Shown here piece after piece: positions 56,309 to 64,000 of a stretch of 64,000 nt of DNA. Where the stretch lies: NCBI GenBank assembly GCA_029204225.1, contig CM055098.1:24914973-24978972 (forward strand), in the 5' to 3' direction. The notes beneath the pieces were generated by a model. It saw nothing but the letters and a program-made list of their open reading frames with translations, did not search any database and was not told the origin of the DNA. Origin of the DNA: Diphasiastrum complanatum. Its lineage: Eukaryota; Streptophyta; Lycopodiopsida; Lycopodiales; Lycopodiaceae. Made by a program: the position numbers and the translations under genes. How positions within the stretch are numbered: position 1 is the stretch's first letter; every line of letters starts with the position of its first letter.

Positions 56309-57365
56309 GTTGGGACGATGGCTGATCAACAACTCAAGGTTGAGTTTGACAGTGACAAATGTCTTGTCAAAGGACATCAAGAATCACTACAAAGTGATTG
56401 CTATAGGAGCTAGAGTCAACGAGAATCGACTCTACAAATTGAATGCGAGATCTTTTACTCAAGCTATGGTAAGCACTGTTGATAGTCAAAGTGATCTTTG
56501 GCATCAAAGGTTGAGTCATATTAGTGCTCAAAGCTTGCAAATCCTTAAAAGAGGTAATCTAGTTGTTGGATTGCCTGATATCTCTTTTGAAAGAAAAGTT
56601 TGTGAGGGTTGCATATTGTAAAAACAACATAGAGAGAGATTTCCCAAAGATGGAGCAAGAAGAGCCAATGGCATTCTTGATCTTGTTCATAGTGATTTGT
56701 GCGGACCAATAAAAACTAGGTCCATTAGTGGTTGTTACTATTTCATCACATTCATTGATGACTATAGTAGACATATCTGGATTTATTTCATAAGCAAGAA
56801 ATCTGATGCTTTTGTCAAGTTTAGAGAGTTCAAGGCTCTAGTTGAAAAACAAACAGGTTGTTATATTAAGACCCTCAGATAGATGGTGGCGGTGAGTATT
56901 TTTCAACAAAGTTTATTAATTTTTGCAAGGATCTGGGGATCAAGAGACAAACCACTCCACCCTATTCACCACAACAGAACGGAGTTGCAGAACGAAAAAA
57001 CAGATCAATTGTAGAGATGGCTAGGGCAATGCTTAAGTGCAAGTGTTTGCCAAATACTTTTTGGGCAGAAGCATGCAACACAACTACTCATATCTTGAAT
57101 CGGTGTCCTACAAAGTCCATGGAGGGTAAGACACCTTACAAAGCTTTTACTGGAAAGAAACCTAATATTTCTCATTTACGAGTATTTGGTTGTGATTCTT
57201 ACGCTCATGTGCCTGATGAAAAACGAAAGAAGCTGAAGTGTATTTTCCTTGGATATGATGAAAGAGCCAAGGCATATAGGATGTATGACACAGATGCACA
57301 AAAGATTGTGATTTCCATAGATGCTACTTTTGATGAGATGGGTCAAAATGACCAAATAAAGTTGA
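56309..57365 (+). pseudogene. copia element D pre-integrase and integrase
   Basis: LWHQRLSHISAQSLQILKRG (about 56500-56560); CEGC half of the metal site; LVHSDLCGPIKTRSISGCYY (first catalytic Asp, 56685-56740); FITFIDDYSRHIWIYF; a GGEYFSTKF region with the second Asp near 56880 where a stop and frameshift occur; PPYSPQQNGVAERKNRSIVE with the catalytic Glu (56960-57015); FWAEACNTTTHILNRCPTKS; HLRVFGCDSYAHVPDEKRKK. It ends at 57365, where the LTR of element E begins, so RT and RNase H of D are not present in this window's continuous frame. Confidence 0.92.
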
Positions 57366-57824
57366 TGTTGAAATGGAAAAATAATCCATCTTGACTTTAG
57401 GCTTGCTACAAATATTGTACCATGCAAGTATGTTGCTCATACATGCAAAATGCCAAGTTTGGCCTTGATAGAACTCGAGCTACATGGATATGTCATATCT
57501 AGAATGATGAAGAACCAAAGCTTTGTAGCTATCTCATGCCATTTTGGATCCACACAAATTTTGTTTGTTATCTCTCTATCTTTCTCTCTCTAACTCGTGT
57601 TGAGACTATTGCTAATACACTGATATCTTGTACTTTTGCTCATTTATGATTCATTACTATCATTTTCTGAAGCTTAGCATGCTAGATTGTGGTTAAGCCA
57701 TAACTTCTGTACTAGATCTTGCTAATCAATCTAGAATCAGGTTACTATGCTAATCATAAGGCTTAATTAGATCTATCATACTTGTGGATCTTCCCCACAC
57801 ACGTGAATTCTGGAAATTTTGTCA
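57366..57824 (+). repeat. 5' LTR of copia element E, 459 bp
   Basis: It begins TGTTGAAATGG and ends GGAAATTTTGTCA. It matches the solo LTR at 33099-33885 but lacks an internal 333-bp stretch (33238-33570 equivalent), which in the solo LTR is bounded by two TGATGAA direct repeats. It interrupts element D after integrase. Confidence 0.88.
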
Positions 57825-57825
57825 T

Positions 57826-57837
57826 TGTATCATAGCC
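57826..57837 (+). other. degenerate primer binding site of element E
   Basis: TGTATCATAGCC-like sequence one base after the LTR resembles TGGTATCAGAGCC with changes. Confidence 0.6.
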
Positions 57838-58593
57838 AAATTGAGCTTTTCATGCTAACATCTCTGATTGTACAAGAAATTGAGAGCTAAATCAAGCAAA
57901 AAAGCAGTTTTGCACTTTTTCTCACCTTTCTCTAAAGTGTATTTGGATCAAATAGGATTGTAACTGAATTTTCAGATCTAAAAAGTGGTAGTACGGAATT
58001 CTGGAATTCCGCACATGTGAAAATTAGAGATTTTCAGTCCCTTTTATCTCCTTGCTTGTGGATCCAAAATAGTGGTCTCATAGCTTGATGGAAAGCTTAT
58101 GATCTGTACTTTCCATAGAAATTGAAAACAAATCAATCTGATGTGTCTATCAAGAGTTATAAGCTCTTAAAGAGGAAACAGATAGGTCCAAAATCCGAGT
58201 GACAACATTTTGATTTGATTCAACCTTGCTTTGTTCTGAATCCATTGTTTTGAGCGTCCTACACAAGAAACTGAAGATCAACACTAAGTTTGAAGTAATT
58301 GAACACCCTTTGAGCCTTTTGAGTGTCAATAGTGTTTTCTTTTGAAGCATTTCACACGTGCCAAAAGTAGGATTCAATGTAGCCAAAGTGTCTCAATCCA
58401 CTTTGTGTGTCTGATCTAGATAACTTGTCTCGTGGAATATTTGAGATCCATCTCAAATACAATTGCAAGTGTTTCACATAGGAAGGCAGAACATCTTTGA
58501 AAATACCTATAGTGAAAGAGAGCAGCAACTTTAAGTCTGATTGGAACAAGCTCAAGCATATTGCAGTCCAATAACTAAGAAGTCTTCATCTAA
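57838..58593 (+). other. leader of element E
   Basis: About 750 bp between primer site and gag with no supported coding frame. Confidence 0.6.
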
Positions 58594-59053
58594 ATGGCAC
58601 CTCTGGGAGGATATCTTCTAGAAGCAAATGAAAGACTAAATACTTCTAATTACTCAAATTGGAAGTTTATAATGGATTCTATTTTGATACTCCAGGATGT
58701 TATGGATATTGTGCTTGGTGTTGAAGAGGAGCCTCAAGCACAAGATGAAATTCCTAGGTATAGGAAGAGAGCTAGAATGGCTCTACATTTCATTAAGATG
58801 AATGTATCTGATGAAATTTTAAGAGAGATAGGATCTTGCACTACAACCAAAGATGCTTGGGATGCACTTAAATCCATCTATGAAGCAAAGAATACTTCTA
58901 GAATACTCACTCTTAGGAATCAAATTTTTCAAAGTTTCCAAAGAAGTGATGAGAGTGCATCAAACTATGTTCTGAGAGTTAAAGATTTACATAGAGAGCT
59001 TTCCTATGTTGGTATTACTATTAACCAAGATGAGCTAGTTCAAGTCATTTTAA
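58594..59053 (+). pseudogene. copia element E gag, 3'-truncated
   Basis: ATG 58594: MAPLGGYLLEANERLNTSNY, SNWKFIMDSILILQDVMDIV, EILREIGSCTTTKDAWDALK, RILTLRNQIFQSFQRSDESA, VLRVKDLHRELSYV, ELVQVIL. No stop in 153 codons. The gag is cut at about 59053 where minus-strand element F begins; the last codons of this frame (to 59211) are read through F's sequence. The start is supported by homology to the gag at 12644. Confidence 0.9.
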
Positions 59054-60000
59054 CCATAAGTCCAAAAATCACCATAGCTTTGCATGATTTTTCTGATATT
59101 GAGATCAAAAAGTATTTCCATCTCAATAAGGCTAACTACTTGCTTATGGATATAAGTGTCCACTTTGGATGCTTCACTTATTCTCATAAGAAGTTTACAT
59201 CTTGCCTTTAAAATTGGAAATTTACAATTTTCAACATTATGAATGAACACATCATTCATGATCTTATTGAAAGCAAAAGAAAATACATCATGAAGACATT
59301 TCCATTTCCTTGTCTTTATACTCAATGTAAGTTTACAAGGAAAACATGCTTTGTTATCTATTAAGGCATCACACTCAACTAGTATTGCCTTAATCCACAT
59401 TTGAGATACAAAAATCTCTTCAAGGCAAAATAGTTTTTCAAAAGATGTCATGAGAGCATAAATGGAACTATTTTCATTTTGTGTGTGCTCCTCCTTAATC
59501 TTGCTTGGTTTCTCTTGGATCATAACAATAACTTTGAACTTATCCAAAGTTCCAAACAAAATGCATTCCAAGGACATGAAATACATCCAAGTGGCATTAA
59601 TGGAAGTGACATTTATCTTTGCATCTTGAACCAAAAAATTCACTTCGAAATGAAAAATTTCAAAAGGTTTGAAATGTGTGGTGATGGACTTTTGTAGACA
59701 AATCTTGTAAGTCCTTGTGAGACCCCAAGCCTCATGCATCTTTCCACAAAGGAAACACCTTTCCTTGGATTTGTCCTTCTTGCCTTTGCACTTTGAACTT
59801 GAAGCTCCATCCTTCACCTCGACCCCCTTGCTTTGGTTCTCCTTGGATGTATTGGTCTTCATTTTGTAGAATTTTGAGACAACATGATCTCTCTTGCCAC
59901 AAAGGTTGCATTTAGGATCCTTACTTGCCTCCAATAGGTTGCCACCTATTGATGCCATGATGAGGAAGTAAAACCTTGTGATATGACTTTTCAAAATGTT
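59050..60000 (-). CDS. element F: zinc-knuckle gag remnant joined to an unknown 260-residue frame
   Basis: The minus-strand frame is open for 361 codons from 60135 to 59050. About 59960 starts MASIGGNLLEAS, like the gag start at 58594 (MAPLGGYLLEA). It passes quickly to CNLCGKRDHVVSKFY (a damaged knuckle, about 59890-59935) and a Lys-rich segment with CFLCGKMHEAW. The following roughly 260 residues (EIFHFEVNFLVQDAKINVTS, NATWMYFMSLECILFGTLDK, CLHDVFSFAFNKIMNDVFIH) have no copia protease, integrase or RT motif that I recognise. The stop codon lies at the junction with element E. Function unknown; codons upstream of 59960 are likely leader. Confidence 0.45.
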   Translation of the reverse strand, partial: NILKSHITRFYFLIMASIGGNLLEASKDPKCNLCGKRDHVVSKFYKMKTNTSKENQSKGVEVKDGASSSKCKGKKDKSKERCFLCGKMHEAWGLTRTYKICLQKSITTHFKPFEIFHFEVNFLVQDAKINVTSINATWMYFMSLECILFGTLDKFKVIVMIQEKPSKIKEEHTQNENSSIYALMTSFEKLFCLEEIFVSQMWIKAILVECDALIDNKACFPCKLTLSIKTRKWKCLHDVFSFAFNKIMNDVFIHNVENCKFPILKARCKLLMRISEASKVDTYIHKQVVSLIEMEILFDLNIRKIMQSYGDFWTYG

Positions 60001-61880
60001 ATTTGTAACTCTCAAGAAACTATATTTGAACACATTCAACAATCTAGAAGGATCTACACACGATCTAGACCACAAATTTTGAATCATATCTCTTTTCAAC
60101 CTAGTCAAATGGAAACTAAGCTTTGCTTTGATCACTAAGACAAAAGCACTCGATCAAATCACAGAAATCAGATCCAAACACCCCTATTGGACTCAACAAA
60201 CACCAAGACTCTTTCTTTTGAGAGTTGGAATGGATTTGAAAAGATTTGACACCTAGATTTTCCTTTTCTCTTGACTAGTTCACTCAAGTTTTGATATTCT
60301 TGAACAAAAGATGGGTTTTGTTTCAAATACTTGAAAATCAAACTTAATCACTTCTTTTGGACTCACTCTTGACCCAAATAATCTCACTCTTGAGATTTGG
60401 ATTGAATTTGATTTGATTTGACAACAATTTAAACCACTATTTTTCACAAAAAAAAAAGTGATCTACACTAGATCACATAAACTTGACATGCATACTTGAT
60501 TCAAACACACAACGATCAGATCCAATCACCCCTTTTGGATTCCCTCTTGACCCAAAGAATCTCACTCTTGAGATTTGGACTGGACATGAAATGGTTTGAT
60601 AACAATCTACGTCAATAATTTTTCACCAAGCTTAAAAATTAGACTTCTAGAGATTCACAAAGATCCCAACCATGTATAAACACTTATTTGAGTTTCATAC
60701 ATACAATGTCAAATTTTGCTCAAAAATTGAATTCATTCACCCCTATTGGACTCCACCAAGTACCAATGACTCTACCTCTCTAGAGTTAGAATGAAATTCA
60801 AATTTTCAAAAATGTGATACTTCTCTCTCACTAAGATATGTGCTTACAAAGAGCTAATGCCACTTAGCAAGATTTGATCACAATGAAGAAGGCAATTTTT
60901 CCACCAAAGTCAAGAAATGAGTTACTAGATCTTGCCCTCTACAAAGGAAGGAACTCTTAGGATTTTTGGATCAAACACTACACATGTGACTCACACACCT
61001 CCATGACTCTCTTTCAAGCCAAAAAAAACTCAAATCTTTGAGTAGGAGTGGAACAATGTGACTTAGATATCAAAAATCACTTCTAGAACTCTCCAACAAT
61101 GCTTATCACCTTGTATTGGTAGATTTTGCCTTTATGAGTGTTTGTGCTCTAGAAATTCACTTAAGATTTCACTTGGAGGACTTATCCAAGGCTGACTTCT
61201 AGCACTTAGATGCTTCTAGTCTTAAACACATCTAGAATGAAGATACAATGGATTTCAATCTCTCCCCTTGCAAATCACTCCTTAATCTATGGTTTTTGGC
61301 AATCTTTCACTCTCAACTTTAATGCACACCCAAATCATCTGGTAATCAGCTTTAATGTACTGTAATAAAACTTCCAATCATCTATATGATTGATGTATAC
61401 CAAGAACAAATCAAAGGAATAGAAACAATGCATTAGAAAGCTTGAAAAATGCACTAGATTGACTAGTTTTGGGTGTATGAGGCATTTAATGCACCAAAAC
61501 TGAATTTTATTGCTCAGAACAAATTCTGTACGGCCTCACACGTGTGGGAAGTACACTTGAAGCCCACAACAATATTTGGTACAAATATAATGATTCTATC
61601 TATCTATTCGAACTCGCTACCTCAAGATTAGCTCGTTTCCAAAAACTTGCTAGTTTGGGTGTATGAGTAAGATATAGCATCAAATTCAAAATATAGCTCC
61701 AAATATGGTACTGTACATCCTCCACATGCACAGTACCCCTGCAGCCCACAACCAGGTTTGATGCACAAAAAAAAAAGGCTAACTAACTCTTCAAACTCTC
61801 CCACTCAAGATTAGTGAGTTTTCTCATAAACTTGCCAATCTGGGTGTTGTTTAGATCAATGCTTTAATCTCTTGTACTTG
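60001..61880 (-). repeat. leader of element F with four diverged tandem units
   Basis: Untranslated leader. Units starting near 60179, 60348, 60525 and 60736 share (T)CACCCCTATTGGACTC or CACTTCTTTTGGACTC, followed by CTCACTCTTGAGATTTGGA(T/C)TG. The period is about 170-210 bp. No gene in the remaining leader to 61880. Confidence 0.7.
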
Positions 61881-61892
61881 GATCTGATACCA
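61881..61892 (-). other. primer binding site of element F
   Basis: The minus strand reads TGGTATCAGATC, one mismatch from the initiator tRNA-Met complement, and lies directly beside the LTR end. Confidence 0.85.
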
Positions 61893-62759
61893 TGTGAAAT
61901 TTCAGAAAAATAAAGACCAAGAATGGATCTAGATCAGATCCTCAAGAGGTGTTGGAAGCTAGATTACATGATCAACTAATCAACCAATGATTAGATCTAG
62001 AATTAGATTAATTTCCCATCAAAAATCTAGCAAGAACGACAAGCAAATGATTAAACTTGAGATCTACTACCTTCACACGTGTGAAGAACAGTACCTTTAT
62101 GACTTACAGCAGAGAGTGAAGTACACAAGTGTTAGAAAGCTATAGAACCATAAAATCACAACACAAATATGAGAATATTCAAGATATGCCTCCAAAACCA
62201 AGATCTTGCTTCATTGTTTTCTCAAAGTGGATCCATCATGGATTAAATACAAAATCATCATACTCTCTCTCTATAAGCCACTTCCAACACGTGTGAGACA
62301 GGTCATAGTGCTTATCCATATCCACTTTGGCTAAGATTCCATTAATTTGCCACATCATCATTGGTGGCTAGTGTTGACCTTCTCGATTCCTACAAATTAG
62401 GAGATAGGTCCTACAATCTAGGAGATTTGACATTTGACTTGTATGAAAGCTATATACAATGGATCTGAACTTTTAACATGATATTTCACACGTGGGAGAC
62501 CACTCCTTACTCATGTGATATAGCATTTTCTACTACTAGAATGGTGCCAAGTGGCATAATACTACTAAATTAGTTTTTGGCCAATTTAGCCACTAGTTTC
62601 CAAATTAAATGATATGTACAACCTATATGATCTATCTAAATGACTTAGGCATATATTTCACATGTGGGAACAGGTTTCCACACATGTTTAATGATGATAG
62701 GTACAAGTCATTATGGTATTTACAAAATTTGATCAAGTTAGCTTTTGCAAATTCTAACA
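61893..62759 (-). repeat. 5' LTR of element F, about 867 bp
   Basis: On the minus strand it begins TGTTAGAATTTGC at 62759 and ends GAAATTTCACA at 61893. Several CACACGTG-type palindromes lie in it (62085-62100, 62288-62298, 62485-62495). The outer end is set by the TG; a target duplication could not be checked because the other end is missing. Confidence 0.7.
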
Positions 62760-63166
62760 ATAGGGGATGTTGTAATCTTGGAAGTGGTGAAGGTGGATAG
62801 ATGGAAGGGGCTGGATGGATCAAAATTCTTTTGCTCATTACTATCTTTTGAAAGCACTTTTGTCAGCAGAAGTTTCCTATTTGACGTTTCTTGTAGCTAT
62901 TTGAATTTTTCACGGACATAGAGAGCTCTTCAAGCGGTCGTGAATGTATAGAGGCATGTATGGCCTCATTTTTTTTTTTTTTTTGGTTTTGAGTGATCAA
63001 CAAGCTACTAACGTGTCGATTTTTTTTGGGATTTAAGACGTTGAGAACCTCTAACATCCTTGAGTTTATTGCTTCAAGCGCTGCAAACTTTATCAATGGT
63101 ATGCTGCAGATGTCGTAGTATTGTCTGCTTCACAAAGTACTGTAGTTGATAAACTAGAGCAGTGTA
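62760..63166. other. no supported gene
   Basis: Contains an 18-bp T run (62969-62986). Short frames only. Confidence 0.4.
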
Positions 63167-63438
63167 GATTGATCCATCGGGGAGGAATGAAGACTTGAGA
63201 CAAGGATGGGGGAAGTGAGATGAAGCTGCAAGATGTATTATATGGTGGAACATGAGAGAATAAATGGATATAAAAAAGAAACGAGATGGATTTTGTGTGG
63301 ATTGATCCATCGGGGAGGAATGAAGACTTGAGACAAGGATGGGGGAAGTGAGATGAAGCTGCAAGATGTATTATATGGTGGAACCCCATGAGAGAATAAA
63401 TGGATATAAAAAAAGAAACGAGATGGATTTTGTGTGGA
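63167..63438. repeat. 133-bp tandem duplication
   Basis: GATTGATCCATCGGGGAGG starts at 63167 and again at 63300. The copies are almost identical; the second has CCC and one A extra. A plus-strand GGATTTTGTGTGGATT joins the copies. Confidence 0.93.
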
Positions 63439-64000
63439 TTTCCATCTCTGTCCATAATATAACCAATGCTCTTTGTACAAATCTCCACGAAATCATCATT
63501 GCTCACCTTTGAAAATAGCTTTGTCATTGAGGTTGTGCGCTCATAACTTCAATCTCTAATTGACTTGAGATTTCTTCAGTTTACGTAGGCCTATGGGATG
63601 TCGCTCGCTGATGACTTGTGCTTTTTGTGGCTCCGCAGATGATCGAATGGATGATGTACAACAGCGGTAGTATGGGTGAACACTGGTCGTCTGCGTCGAT
63701 TTGCAAATAGCGGTTTTCTTTGATTTGACTTGAGAGCCCTTCACTAGTATAAGCTGCCACTTTATTGATGATGTAATGGCCATGGTGAGGCAATTGAAAA
63801 AAGCGTGAATTATTGAATCACTTACGTAAAACCAACTGCTTATTGATGATGGCGGTGGTGATGTTGTCGCGAATATTCCATCTTGTTGGGAAGATGGATC
63901 TTTTACTGGATCACGAATGAGCCCTATAATGTGTTCCATTCGTTTCGAAATAAAACATCGTCGATGAAGTGCATGGCCTATTTCTTTTCCTGGTTGAGTG
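63439..64000. other. no supported gene; possible minus-strand exon fragments
   Basis: The minus strand reads MTKLFSKVSNDDFVEICTKS at 63527 down, then into the tandem repeat, and a separate 127-codon frame from 63939 to 63556. These could be exons of a host gene running off the window or chance frames. I recognise neither. Confidence 0.25.

Overview
The window looks like nuclear DNA of a land plant. The evidence is: many Ty1/copia and Ty3/gypsy LTR retrotransposon fragments with plant-type primer binding sites (TGGTATCAGAGC, complementary to initiator tRNA-Met); a CACTA-type transposon end; the INDETERMINATE-DOMAIN (IDD) motif MSATALLQKA, known from plant transcription factors; an intact gene of a plant multi-pass membrane protein family; and many long GA/CT microsatellites. 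Almost everything else is decayed mobile-element DNA, as in a large, repeat-rich plant genome. I cannot name the species.

Layout. 0-5 kb: a gypsy RT/RNase H relic, unidentified degenerate coding stretches, a GA microsatellite and a MITE-like inverted repeat. 5.3-6.7 kb (minus): the only convincing intact host gene, a 451-residue seven-helix membrane protein. 8.5-13.9 kb: copia and gypsy fragments on both strands. 17.1-22.8 kb: a gypsy gag (minus) split by a 4.4-kb non-coding LTR element bounded by the target-site duplication GACCG. 23-25.3 kb: a second gypsy element (gag, protease, RT; minus). 26.6-28.7 kb: copia fragments (minus). 29.1 kb (minus): an IDD transcription-factor exon or relic. 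29.7-31.6 kb: a 278-bp GA/GGGA microsatellite beside a 150-bp tandem array. 32-41.5 kb: a minus-strand copia element (B) carrying two later insertions, a solo LTR at 33.1-33.9 kb and a 5.36-kb copia element (A, 34204-39561) with the exact target duplication CACCT. 41.5-44.9 kb: CACTA end, chromodomain gypsy 3' half (minus), copia 3' half (plus). 45.5-49.9 kb: a transposase-like pseudogene and a coiled-coil coding relic. 50.4-51.4 kb: a microsatellite cluster. 51.9-62.8 kb: four further copia elements or pieces (L minus, D plus, E plus inserted in D, F minus). 62.8-64 kb: a 133-bp tandem duplication and nothing identifiable.

How it fits together: copia copies fall into two main groups. Group A (A, the copy at 8.6-11.4 kb, L, and an LTR piece at 46.6 kb) shares an LTR block and a small LTR reading frame. 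Group B/C/E/F/I shares related gag or LTR features; several of its LTRs carry CATGCA clusters and CACACGTG-type motifs. No host operon, RNA gene, CRISPR array or organellar insert was seen. The nested insertions give a readable relative chronology. The possibly new points are in the findings: a patched integrase deletion, an LTR-encoded small reading frame, a large non-coding LTR element, and open reading frames of unknown function joined to retrotransposon gag.
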